From Nitrososphaerales archaeon TH526 (lineage in GTDB: Archaea > Thermoproteota > Nitrososphaeria > Nitrososphaerales > Nitrososphaeraceae), in NCBI GenBank assembly GCA_014523665.1, contig JAATVR010000574.1:1-7007 (forward strand): a stretch of DNA of 7,007 bases, given 5' to 3'. Below the pieces are notes generated by a model. That model ran no database searches. It was not told the origin of the DNA and saw nothing but the letters and a program-made list of their open reading frames with translations. Shown here in pieces: positions 1 through 5,836 of this stretch. Position numbers and translations under genes: made by a program. Each line of letters starts with the position of its first letter. Position 1 is the stretch's first letter.

Positions 1-338
1 CGACGACTTCCTGCAAAATCTATCTGTTCTCCACTTCCCTGTAGGTTTACTCTTATGGTAATAGGTAATATATTGTTTGAATCTATGTTGGCCTTAACGA
101 CCTTAATAACAACGATCTCCGAATCAGAAATCCTTGAAATATATGCTGCATAGCTCAGTGCACTCTTAGACATCTGCATTCCATCATATGCGACTAATAT
201 CCTCCCAAAAGTTGGAAGACCAACAGGGGTATGTCGAGTTCTGGAAGATTCATCTATTAACCCTATCTTTTGTTCTTCCATACCATTTTCTTCAACCTTA
301 TTTCTCAGGTTGATATAAGAAAGATTCTCTTCTGTCAT
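1..338 (-). CDS. Universal stress protein (UspA family), N-terminal part, cut by the window edge
   Basis: About 112 codons are visible, reading leftward off the window. After a 43-residue variable N-terminus comes the first strand and helix of a Usp domain: FGRILVAYDGMQMSKSAL at residues 44-61, with the conserved Asp at the end of strand 1, then AAYISRI and the second strand SEIVVIKVV. Usp proteins are cytoplasmic alpha/beta proteins that often bind ATP or AMP and act in stress survival. The C-terminal G-2x-G-9x-G nucleotide-binding motif lies outside the window, so ATP binding cannot be judged. The ATG at 338 is preferred because GAGG lies 12 bases upstream. In-frame alternatives are TTG at 347, GTG at 362 and an internal ATG at 281. 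The nearest upstream in-frame stop is at 408-410. The family call is firm; the specific role is unknown. Confidence 0.87.
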   Translation of the reverse strand, partial: MTEENLSYINLRNKVEENGMEEQKIGLIDESSRTRHTPVGLPTFGRILVAYDGMQMSKSALSYAAYISRISDSEIVVIKVVKANIDSNNILPITIRVNLQGSGEQIDFAGSR

Positions 339-726
339 ATCGGCCAAATACCTCTTCTTCACTTCTCTTTCCCCTATACTGAGGCAAGCCCGCTTTACTC
401 GTTCTATTTAGATTAGCCCCAATGGACCTGAAGAATACCATTAAGTTTTGCTTGCGTTGCTTTTAAACGAACTAATTACATTCCTACATAAAGTAATGCG
501 AATCCATGCACTTTTTCCTAATGTTAAGAATATGCTATCAGAGGAATCTTATCTTAGTTCTCTAGATCACGAACATACGTCATATAATCAGATTCAATAT
601 AGACCATAGTACTAACGTTATAATAGGACCGAGAGGTTGTGTTAATCGGGCGATATCACTACCAGTCATCATATACTGTTAGCTTATTGTATTGTATGCA
701 CTGATAATTTTTAGTCATTTAGGCTG
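339..726. other. Gene-free stretch of 388 bp
   Basis: I read both strands and found no credible gene. The best open frame is a minus-strand run of about 33 codons ending near 548, whose only ATG gives 17 residues. There is no tRNA cloverleaf, no long inverted repeat and no repeat shared with the rest of the window. It holds the presumed promoter and leader of the universal stress protein gene and the downstream flank of the membrane miniprotein gene. Confidence 0.5.
404..411 (-). promoter_or_regulatory. Candidate TATA-like box for the universal stress protein gene
   Basis: The minus strand reads CTAAATAG about 66 bases ahead of the ATG at 338. Transcription would start near 382 and leave a leader of about 44 bases that contains the GAGG motif. 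This is a weak match, chosen because it is the AT-rich element best placed for this gene. Confidence 0.28.
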
Positions 727-948
727 TCATGCGTGGCTAACTGTCTGTTTTTGTCTTTTCATAGTTATGATTCCTAGGGCAAGGAATCCACCTCCTATTG
801 CCAGAATCAGGAAGTCCGCCGGCCGAATTAGAGCCCAGACTTGGTTTACTGAGCTTGCATAAAGGAATAGGATGGCTAGAAAGATAAGTGCAATTCCAGT
901 TATTGTTTCGCCATTTAGTGTTTCCATAAGCCAGTAAGGTTTATTCAT
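727..948 (-). CDS. Small two-helix membrane protein of unknown function
   Basis: This 73-residue ORF shows two clear hydrophobic segments. Residues about 17-34 (TGIALIFLAILFLYASSV) and 44-62 (ADFLILAIGGGFLALGIIT) are separated by a short loop with Arg and Pro. The tail is basic (KRQKQ), which by the positive-inside rule suggests both ends lie in the cytoplasm. No family is recognised. The start is uncertain. The TATA-like box at 957-964 would place transcription near 935, downstream of the first ATG, so the second in-frame ATG at 927 (66 residues, METLNGETITG) may be the true, nearly leaderless start. Neither ATG has a Shine-Dalgarno sequence. It appears to be a single-gene unit. Confidence 0.65.
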   Translation of the reverse strand: MNKPYWLMETLNGETITGIALIFLAILFLYASSVNQVWALIRPADFLILAIGGGFLALGIITMKRQKQTVSHA

Positions 949-956
949 GCTACATG

Positions 957-964
957 TATATAAA
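957..964 (-). promoter_or_regulatory. TATA-like box for the membrane miniprotein gene
   Basis: The minus strand reads TTTATATA, a close match to an archaeal TATA box. The usual spacing of about 26 bases puts the transcript start near 935. That lies between the two candidate ATGs and favours the one at 927. Confidence 0.45.
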
Positions 965-1060
965 GTTCCAAAATATCAATTAGCATATTAGATTAAGTAT
1001 CATTAATCAAGAGGGAATATTTGGCAGTATTTCAGGTGGTTTCATTTGTAGGTGGCTCCT

Positions 1061-1294
1061 CTATGACTTGTTGTCAATCAAATAAAATTGTCGAAGGCAA
1101 GAATTGCCTTGTTTGGCATGCTGGTGTTCTGCAATGCAAAGCATTCCAACTCTCCATTTTTGTAACAATAATTGACAATAACTAACTCGTTTCTCATAAT
1201 GCTTGAGCATCAGGATCATATTCTGATCTAATTGCATGACATCCACGGGCGAGCCGGATCCTGGACTTGCGTTAAGAATCTTTAACAATGTCAT
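1061..1294 (-). CDS. Doubtful 77-residue ORF, function unknown
   Basis: The ORF starts with ATG 20 bases after the stop of the 45-residue ORF at 1315-1452, so the two could be co-transcribed. The predicted protein has a mixed, protein-like composition, with a helical middle (MLKHYEKRVSYCQLLLQKW), two further Cys and a His-rich stretch (AEHQHAK). It has no membrane segment or recognisable motif and no Shine-Dalgarno sequence. It may be a real small protein, the remnant of a longer gene, or a chance ORF. No opposite-strand gene explains it as a shadow. Confidence 0.3.
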   Translation of the reverse strand: MTLLKILNASPGSGSPVDVMQLDQNMILMLKHYEKRVSYCQLLLQKWRVGMLCIAEHQHAKQGNSCLRQFYLIDNKS

Positions 1295-1314
1295 GTTATG
1301 TTATTCTTGCAGAT

Positions 1315-1452
1315 TTAATCTTTCAAATCTTGAGTGAAGAACCAGTTTGAATTGGCAACCCAGGCGCATTCATCCCTTTTGGAGGCCGCGCACATCAACC
1401 CATGACAGATCAATTCATGCACATTTGCAAATGTAATGTCTTTGTATTTCAT
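1315..1452 (-). CDS. Small Cys-containing protein of 45 residues, function unknown
   Basis: The ORF runs from ATG at 1452 to TAA at 1315-1317. Ten bases upstream of the ATG is AAGGG, a plausible ribosome binding site. The product begins MKYKDITFANVHELICHG and has three Cys, at about positions 16, 21 and 29, with a His beside the first. It also has two Trp and an acidic-aromatic end (WFFTQDLKD). The Cys and His could bind a metal or form disulfides, but no family is recognised. Balanced residue usage and the ribosome site favour a real gene. The ORF is short, so confidence is moderate. Confidence 0.4.
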   Translation of the reverse strand: MKYKDITFANVHELICHGLMCAASKRDECAWVANSNWFFTQDLKD

Positions 1453-1535
1453 ATACTTTTTCCCTTAATTGAAGAACAGCGCTCTTGGGATTCTCAATTG
1501 AGTCATTTACAATTCGAACTTGAAATATGACATGA

Positions 1536-1646
1536 TTAAACATCAGATTTCTTTATGGAATCGACTACATTATCCTTGTCAGACTCTACTACTGGCTGCA
1601 AGCCTTCCTCCAGACGCCGGCTGCATGTGTAACAACAATAATACAA
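1536..1646 (-). CDS. Possible 36-residue CxxC miniprotein or gene remnant
   Basis: The frame has no ATG. With a TTG start at 1646 it gives a peptide with CCYTC near the N-terminus (a C-x2-C knuckle) followed by SRRLEEGLQPVVESDKDNVV. The open frame extends 10 codons further upstream to a TGA. A C-x2-C followed by a charged tail resembles half of a zinc ribbon. The regular amphipathic tail looks coding, but the missing ATG and small size allow a degraded gene or chance. It sits 49 bases downstream of the broken cupredoxin gene on the same strand. Confidence 0.28.
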   Translation of the reverse strand: MYYCCYTCSRRLEEGLQPVVESDKDNVVDSIKKSDV

Positions 1647-1695
1647 AGGTATGTTTACCTGATGAAAAAGTAAAATAATAATTCATTAGGTCGAT

Positions 1696-2058
1696 CTACG
1701 CTATTGTCTGCAATCTGAAGTCATCCGCTATTGGAGCTTCTGGAGGCCTACCATTTATAGCTGATATTCCTGACCTTATTGTGTAGTGAGCATTCTCGCT
1801 AAATTTTGGTCCCTGAATATGATAAGCTCCAGTAGTCGTAAAGTCGGGCACATAGACAATTGTTTCATTATCACCTCTTACTAATTCAATTGGCAATTGT
1901 TCGCCGGCCGTAACAAAATTTTCTGAAAATACCTGATTTTCAGGAATTGTTCCATCCTTGAAGATAGTGATATTGCAAGCAAGTGGAGTTGTCCTATCCA
2001 GTGGCACTGTCTGTGGTTCAAAATTAAGCAGTGTTCTAAAATACTTAGAGAAGTTCAA
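1696..2058 (-). pseudogene. C-terminal beta-domain segment of the broken cupredoxin gene
   Basis: This open segment of about 120 codons has only a TTG as apparent start (2058), which is a sign that it is the tail of a longer gene. It reads FRTLLNFEPQTVPLDRTTPL, then alternating hydrophobic strands (CNITIF, QLPIELVRGDNETIVYV, GAYHIQGPKFSENAHYTIR) and ends ADDFRLQTIA. I recognise this pattern as the second domain that follows the cupredoxin domain in thaumarchaeal copper proteins. I base that on memory of the family, not on a search. It has no ligands of its own and no signal peptide. Independent function is unlikely. Confidence 0.72.
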
Positions 2059-2113
2059 ACCGGTCCTGTTCCAGATGTTAATTCAAAATTAACACATCTA
2101 TCAAATGAATCAC

Positions 2114-2434
2114 TTACTGAGACAGCTCCACTCGCCATGGATGAATTATACAATGATATGCAAAATCGCCAGGGCTGTCAAATCTGTATTGAAAGAATGA
2201 ATTTGCAGTTGCTGGCATTAAACCGGAATTAAACATAGCACCAACATTGGAGCCTCCCGGAATTCCACTAGTTACTGTATGTGGCTGGCCGAAATCATTG
2301 TTGAACCATGCAACTGTAGAATATATTGGGATTGCAATAGTTGGATGAAAGTAATGATGATGACTTTCTCTTTGAGCTGCACCTGGTACTATACTCACGG
2401 CATATGTAGCAGGTATATTTTGCAATGTAACCAT
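2114..2434 (-). pseudogene. Cupredoxin-domain segment of the broken gene
   Basis: This 106-codon open segment, starting at ATG 2434, carries the copper-site motifs. The first His is H52 in FNNDFGQPHTVTSG. Cys95 and His98 lie in FAYHCIIHPW. These are three of the usual type 1 copper ligands. The residue after HPW is Arg, and no axial Met is evident there, so the fourth ligand is unclear; this may be normal for the subgroup. The glycine-rich stretch GIPGGSNVGAMFNSG fits a loop between strands. If translated alone from ATG 2434 it would lack the signal helix and stay in the cytoplasm, where a copper carrier of this type would be out of place. An automatic pipeline may list it as an independent gene. 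Confidence 0.85.
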
Positions 2435-2583
2435 ACTTCTAGGCTATGATGTAGGATTTACTGTTGCTGTAGATCCTAGAGGAAGAAGTATTACTGAAAC
2501 CGCTAATATTGCAACGGTGATAATCACTTTGTGGTCAAATATTAGTGTGTTACGTATTCTACAACTTTTCGAACCTAACACAG

Positions 2584-2600
2584 ATTCCTCTTAGAGGAAT
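2584..2600. promoter_or_regulatory. Perfect 17-bp palindrome, operator candidate for the cupredoxin gene
   Basis: ATTCCTCT and AGAGGAAT form exact 8-base arms around a single central T. The palindrome lies between the TATA-like box (2605-2613) and the GTG at 2581, covering the region where polymerase would sit and ending at the predicted transcript start. A dimeric repressor bound there would block transcription. On the minus strand the right-hand arm also supplies AGAGG about 5 bases before the GTG, so it may double as a ribosome binding site. Confidence 0.45.
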
Positions 2601-2604
2601 TGAG

Positions 2605-2613
2605 TATTTAAGT
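2605..2613 (-). promoter_or_regulatory. TATA-like box for the cupredoxin gene
   Basis: The minus strand reads ACTTAAATACT here. With about 26 bases of spacing, transcription would begin near 2583, almost at the GTG at 2581. A similar element (CTTAAATAT) precedes the ZIP gene at 6334-6342. Confidence 0.45.
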
Positions 2614-2863
2614 ATCTATGATTTCTACATACACTGCCATGCAATGCATTCTAAAATATTGATCCAAAGAAAAAGTATCTCAAAGCAGGTGATCGACTAC
2701 AGTTATTAGGTTTACCATCTAAATGTTTTCAGCGGTTTACAGAAGTATCAGTTAATATATTAATTCGCTTACTAATACTACCTAATGATGTCTTGTCTCT
2801 GTTATTATTATTATTATTGCATATTACTATTTTCTCGCTTTCCACTTAGATTAATACCCACTT
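2614..2863. other. Divergent intergenic stretch with short repeats
   Basis: No gene is seen on either strand. It contains a small palindrome at 2639-2649 (ATGCA-A-TGCAT), 26-45 bases upstream of the cupredoxin TATA-like box, and a TTA microsatellite at 2802-2818. The rest is unremarkable AT-rich sequence upstream of the two divergent genes. Confidence 0.45.
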
Positions 2864-2905
2864 ATGTTAATAAGCAAGTACCTTCATATAGTATTAGAAA
2901 GAGAC

Positions 2906-3064
2906 ATGGGTAAATGGAAATGCATGTGGTGTTTTAAGATAATAGAAGGAGAATCTTTTATGGACTTGGTGAAGTCAACCATGAAAGAGTCTAAACCCGT
3001 GCATGCGTGGGAAAACATATCCTTATTAGAAGAGGCTCCATTGAAGAATCAATTGTTTGCTTAA
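2906..3064 (+). CDS. Small CxxC protein, putative zinc-binding, 52 residues
   Basis: The product starts MGKWKCMWCFKIIEGESF, with a C-x2-C pair at Cys6 and Cys9. It continues through a Lys-rich helix (DLVKSTMKESKPVHAWEN) that includes His33. The C-x2-C with a distal His suggests a single zinc knuckle, but the fourth ligand is not obvious. The frame is open back to ATG 2864 (66 residues). I prefer ATG 2906 because the extra 14 residues are unlike the rest and because a TTAATAAG element at 2867-2874 fits a promoter for the shorter form. The gene is divergent from the cupredoxin gene and convergent with the 99-residue gene. Function is unknown. Confidence 0.55.
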   Translation: MGKWKCMWCFKIIEGESFMDLVKSTMKESKPVHAWENISLLEEAPLKNQLFA

Positions 3065-3182
3065 TCTTCATTCCTTTTATTATAATGTCGAATGGATCAG
3101 TATATGGTGTCCTTATTCATGGAATTAATTGACAAAACGAAAATACGAAGAAGACACTTCAAGGAGGTCTGAATTAGCCAAC

Positions 3183-3482
3183 CTATGCTTTACTAATCCT
3201 TTGATTAACAGCATCAATATTTCGTTCCAAGAATTCCCGGTAAGCAAGAAATAATTTCTTTTGATAATCCTTCTTGCTGATATTACTTATTATATCAAGC
3301 AGACAATTACTTTCATGTGACAACTTGTTTATCTGATCTTCCATCGCAATCTTTTCTTCTAATGGAGTGCTGAGAGTATGTATAAGAGATAGGATTGAGT
3401 CAGTTACTTCAATTAATCTTGTTGAGACTTCATATTCCTTTTTGTCCCGTTTTACTGTGAGCTTAGCTTTTTTCATGTTCAT
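3183..3482 (-). CDS. 99-residue, mostly helical, Lys/Glu-rich protein of unknown function
   Basis: The N-terminus is basic (MNMKKAKLTVKRDKKEYEV). Three helices are predicted by eye: residues 22-37 (LIEVTDSILSLIHTLS), 40-69 (PLEEKIAMEDQINKLSHES onward) and 71-96 (DYQKKLFLAYREFLERNID). The amphipathic spacing suggests a helical bundle or coiled coil, with no membrane segment and no catalytic motif. It lies 562 bp downstream of phaC on the same strand with its own TATA-like box, so it is probably transcribed separately. Small helical partners such as PhaE or phasins occur near PHA synthases. That link is speculative here, because the protein lacks any PhaE signature I can see and is much shorter. 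ATG 3482 and ATG 3476 are both possible starts. Confidence 0.68.
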   Translation of the reverse strand: MNMKKAKLTVKRDKKEYEVSTRLIEVTDSILSLIHTLSTPLEEKIAMEDQINKLSHESNCLLDIISNISKKDYQKKLFLAYREFLERNIDAVNQRISKA

Positions 3483-3520
3483 ATTTACTTTTGAAGTGTA
3501 GGTAACACAAGTATGTAAAT

Positions 3521-3530
3521 TTTTATATTT
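3521..3530 (-). promoter_or_regulatory. TATA-like box for the 99-residue helical protein gene
   Basis: The minus strand reads AAATATAAAA. Expected spacing places transcription near 3499, leaving a leader of about 17 bases before the ATG at 3482. This supports an independent transcript rather than read-through from phaC. Confidence 0.5.
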
Positions 3531-3670
3531 CAGTAATCTAGTTCTTAATATTCCTCAACCCAATTATGATTTGTCATTTAGTATAGCTTATTAGCCTATT
3601 GTGATCGCATTTGCAATGTCCGATATTGTATTGTAGTTAAATGCCCATACATATTACTTGATGCATCATT

Positions 3671-3706
3671 GGGGGTATGCCCTCTGATATCTGAGATGTT
3701 ATCAGA
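3671..3706. repeat. Two abutting hairpins in the phaC downstream gap
   Basis: GGGGG (3671-3675) can pair with CCCTC (3680-3684), with one GU pair. TCTGATA (3683-3689) pairs perfectly with TATCAGA (3700-3706) across a 10-base loop. The two stems share bases 3683-3684, so they are alternatives or would have to shorten. Role unknown. Confidence 0.35.
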
Positions 3707-3745
3707 TGACAGAATTGCCCTGAAGATCATTATCCCGCTATGACT

Positions 3746-3762
3746 TTAATCTCAAAGATTAA
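3746..3762. repeat. Perfect 7-bp inverted repeat TTAATCT-CAA-AGATTAA
   Basis: The arms match exactly around a 3-base centre, and a GU pair could extend the stem by one. Total length is 17 bp, as in the palindrome at 2584-2600, but the sequence is unrelated. It is far from any start codon, so an RNA hairpin is as likely as a protein site. Confidence 0.35.
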
Positions 3763-4015
3763 GCAAAGGATCATCAAGTTCGAATCTCTTGGCAGAGCAT
3801 AGTATCGTTATAAGAATTACTCCCTCTTTTCAAGGCGGAGAGCAATTCATAGATTGGTATTTTCTTCTATCTGACTACACATATACCATTTATCATGATT
3901 TCTTGTCTACTGTAATGATAAATTACATTTGTATCTACGCAGATAGCACCGGTTAGCTATAGCAATTTCGGAATTATTGTTTTTCGTTCATCTTAGTCTT
4001 TGCATTAATTTAATT

Positions 4016-4031
4016 CTAGTTAGTGAACTAG
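4016..4031. repeat. Short hairpin just downstream of phaC
   Basis: CTAGTT and AACTAG pair perfectly around a 4-base loop, 14 bases beyond the phaC stop. It could mark or protect the 3' end of the phaC transcript. No T run follows on the minus strand, so I do not call it a terminator. Confidence 0.3.
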
Positions 4032-4044
4032 CCCAAGCATAACA

Positions 4045-5478
4045 TTACGATCTCTTTTTCAGCCAGTCTCCTACTTCAGGCCAGAGTTCTTTGTGGGCAT
4101 TTTTACCTATCATAAGGCCAACATGTCCTGAATTATGTTCGATGAGCTTCTTGTCATAGCTTTCTGTCAATGCGTTGTTGAGAGCCTTGCTAGAGTCGGG
4201 GGCTACTAAATCATCCCTCTTGGCAATTATATTCAGGAATGGCATATTGATATTCTTCAAATCAACTAACATGCTAGTGTTGTCATTACTATCTTCTATT
4301 CTCATTCTGTTCTTGATAAGTAAATTTTGCTTATAGCATCGTTCTATGAATTCTCTGTATATCTCACCTATTATTGGAGGACTATCATATAGCCATGTCT
4401 CAATCGCAAAGAATTCTGCTATCGACTCTAAACTACGAGGCTGTTCAAAAAAATGAAAATATTTATGACTATATTCAATAGGATTTCTGAGGATAAATGC
4501 GGCATTTAGCATTATCCCCGGTAGATTTCCAAACGTATCCAGAAGATAATTCTCCTTCATGGTTTTAGCCCAAGCAGAAAGCAAAGAATCATCAAGCTCA
4601 AAATCACCTGGTGTAGCAATAGTGATAAGATTCTTTACTTTTTCAGGATGAAGAGCGGAATAGATAATTGCAAGATCACCACCCCAACAATAGCCTAATA
4701 AAGACACTTTCTCAGATTTCGTAATCTTTCTTATAAAATCAACAGACTTGTCCATATATTTATTAACGAAATGACCTATCGTTAGATTCTTATCGTATGC
4801 TGAAGGCGTCCCCCAATCTGTTGCAAAAATATCAAAGCCAGATTTTAATAAACTTCTCATTACACTCACTTCGGGCAAAAGATCCAGAATGTAATGCCTA
4901 TTTATAAAAGCGTAGACTACAAGTATTGGAGTATTCTTTTGATTTATTACCGATCCACCTTCTTTTTCAGTAAAAGCAGAAGTGGTTCGGGTTGACTTAC
5001 CACTATTGTAGTGAAAAAGCGAGTAACCCTCCATCTCAGAGAGCTTTTCAGAGGGAGTACGAAATAACGTATGTCTAATTGGTTCGATGAATTCATTATT
5101 CCAAACTGACGACCTATTGGATAGGAGCTGATAAATCTTTCCTAAACCAATGCTCTTTGATAATTCTGAGAAGTCGCTAATAGTATCCGAAAGGGCGCCA
5201 ATGAAATCTTTTTCTCTGAACCTTTCATCAATTGTCCTACGGATTCTGCTTCGCACAATTTTCTCCAGCTCATATATATTCGACCAGGACTTGCCATATT
5301 CGGAAACAGTATTCAGATATACTACGTAGGATTCAGCAAAGGCATTAGATAATCTTAGACTAAACTGATTTGAGCTTGATAATGAATGGGCAAGAGCATT
5401 ACATATATTCGAGAACGGACTCTGATAAGCAGATGTGCTCTTATCGAATCTATCCGAATTAAAACCTGTTTCACTCAT
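4045..5478 (-). CDS. phaC: Poly(3-hydroxyalkanoate) synthase, class III-like catalytic subunit
   Basis: PhaC polymerises hydroxyacyl-CoA into PHA storage granules in the cytoplasm. The alpha/beta-hydrolase core is complete. It has TPILVVYAFINRHYILDL (oxyanion-side strand), FDIFATDWGTP with the conserved DWG, the lipase-like box LLGYCWGGDLA with nucleophile Cys, AKRDDLVAP with catalytic Asp, and NSGHVGLMIG with catalytic His. Counted from the GTG at 5529 these are C281, D439 and H469; from ATG 5478 subtract 17. About 180 residues of helical N-terminus precede the core, longer than in the bacterial class III enzyme (about 355 residues) and like archaeal forms. I prefer ATG 5478 because the TATA-like box at 5532-5539 puts transcription near 5509, past the GTG. 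The gene shows no lesion. No phaE, phaA or phaB is adjacent. Confidence 0.96.
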   Translation of the reverse strand: MSETGFNSDRFDKSTSAYQSPFSNICNALAHSLSSSNQFSLRLSNAFAESYVVYLNTVSEYGKSWSNIYELEKIVRSRIRRTIDERFREKDFIGALSDTISDFSELSKSIGLGKIYQLLSNRSSVWNNEFIEPIRHTLFRTPSEKLSEMEGYSLFHYNSGKSTRTTSAFTEKEGGSVINQKNTPILVVYAFINRHYILDLLPEVSVMRSLLKSGFDIFATDWGTPSAYDKNLTIGHFVNKYMDKSVDFIRKITKSEKVSLLGYCWGGDLAIIYSALHPEKVKNLITIATPGDFELDDSLLSAWAKTMKENYLLDTFGNLPGIMLNAAFILRNPIEYSHKYFHFFEQPRSLESIAEFFAIETWLYDSPPIIGEIYREFIERCYKQNLLIKNRMRIEDSNDNTSMLVDLKNINMPFLNIIAKRDDLVAPDSSKALNNALTESYDKKLIEHNSGHVGLMIGKNAHKELWPEVGDWLKKRS

Positions 5479-5531
5479 AATACCTAACCAATAATTTACT
5501 TTCTTTGTAACACGTTCTGTAATAAGCACGC

Positions 5532-5539
5532 TATTATAA
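5532..5539 (-). promoter_or_regulatory. TATA-like box for phaC
   Basis: The minus strand reads TTATAATA. The predicted transcript start near 5509 lies inside the longest ORF and leaves a leader of about 30 bases to ATG 5478. This makes the GTG at 5529 an unlikely start. Confidence 0.42.
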
Positions 5540-5558
5540 CCTTGTGATAGTAGTAAAA

Positions 5559-5696
5559 TTAGCCTTCATCTAACATTTTTAGGCTCCATCTCCACTGTTT
5601 GTTCCCTCTTGCAGACTCCAAATATCGAGCTAAATTGAGCCTAAGTGTTTTTTGATGACTTGTAGCCTCTGTACCAAATATTTGAGCAATCGACAA
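5559..5696 (-). pseudogene. Short coding-like frame upstream of phaC, probably a gene remnant
   Basis: The frame is open from a TAG inside the left repeat copy to TAA at 5559-5561 and has no ATG that would give a useful product. From a TTG at 5696 it would give 45 residues, including IAQIFGTEATSHQKTLRL, RYLESARGNKQWRWS and LKMLDEG. The charged, non-repetitive composition looks like the C-terminus of a real protein. Its upstream part merges into the 55-bp repeat, so it may be the tail of the broken gene whose front is the MgtC relic, or of something deleted. No family is recognised. Confidence 0.28.
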
Positions 5697-5717
5697 AAAT
5701 AATGAAAAGAAAGAAGT

Positions 5718-5772
5718 AAAACGGAATCGGAGTTCAAGAAACCCATCTTTTAAGCAGCTATGGCTGGACTAA
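5718..5772. repeat. 55-bp perfect direct repeat, copy 1
   Basis: This copy begins AAAACGGAATCGG and ends GGCTGGACTAA. It is identical over 55 bases to 5782-5836, offset by 64 bp, with a 9-bp spacer (AAGAGACTC). It reads as a local tandem duplication of part of the MgtC relic. Confidence 0.95.
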
Positions 5773-5781
5773 AAGAGACTC

Positions 5782-5836
5782 AAAACGGAATCGGAGTTCA
5801 AGAAACCCATCTTTTAAGCAGCTATGGCTGGACTAA
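5782..5836. repeat. 55-bp perfect direct repeat, copy 2
   Basis: This is the copy joined to the MgtC relic. On the minus strand it covers the segment encoding SPAIAA and, one frame over, MGFLNSDSVL, which corresponds to the conserved GFLGAG region of MgtC proteins. The 64-bp period is not a multiple of three, so the duplication alone would break the frame. Confidence 0.95.

Larger units (their letters stand above)
1696..2581 (-). pseudogene. Secreted cupredoxin (plastocyanin-like) gene broken by one stop and two frameshifts
   Basis: Three reading-frame segments line up as one exported blue-copper-type protein of about 290 residues. The order is: an N-terminal signal or anchor helix (KVIITVAILAVSVILLPLG, then STATVNP), a cupredoxin domain, a bridge (SVSDSFDRCVNFELTSGTG) and a C-terminal beta domain. 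The breaks are TAG at 2444-2446 between signal and domain, a frame change near 2123-2127 and another near 2056-2058. Restoring one G at each frameshift gives HPWRVGAVSVSDS and GPVWNFSKYF, seamless joins in both cases. GTG at 2581 is the likely start, sitting just after the predicted transcript start; GTG at 2527 is the alternative. Such proteins are thought to carry electrons outside the membrane in ammonia-oxidising archaea. Sequencing error could explain the two lost Gs but not easily the TAG. Confidence 0.8.
3531..4044. other. Gene-free stretch of about 500 bp between phaC and the helical protein gene
   Basis: No credible ORF was found on either strand. The stretch contains several short perfect inverted repeats, annotated separately, so it may encode a structured RNA or hold transcript ends. 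A tRNA-like GTTCGAATC at 3778-3786 is not flanked by a pairing T stem. No A/T-rich terminator run clearly follows phaC. Confidence 0.45.

Noticed and set aside
548..650. Minus-strand run of about 33 codons containing MVYIESDYMTYVRDLEN
   Set aside because: The only ATG gives 17 residues, with no promoter or ribosome site and no recognisable motif.
2050..2130. Programmed ribosomal frameshifting in the cupredoxin gene
   Set aside because: There are two shifts in the same direction plus an upstream stop, with no slippery heptamer or downstream structure. Base loss is the simpler explanation.
2802..2818. TTA microsatellite
   Set aside because: It has only about five units in AT-rich intergenic DNA with no visible link to a promoter spacing, so it is treated as background.
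3760..3800. tRNA-like T-loop GTTCGAATC at 3778-3786
   Set aside because: Only two of the five T-stem pairs form, and no acceptor, D or anticodon stem fits around it on either strand.
5718..5836. CRISPR array
   Set aside because: There are only two copies, a 9-bp spacer and a 55-bp repeat that overlaps coding relics; no cas gene is present.
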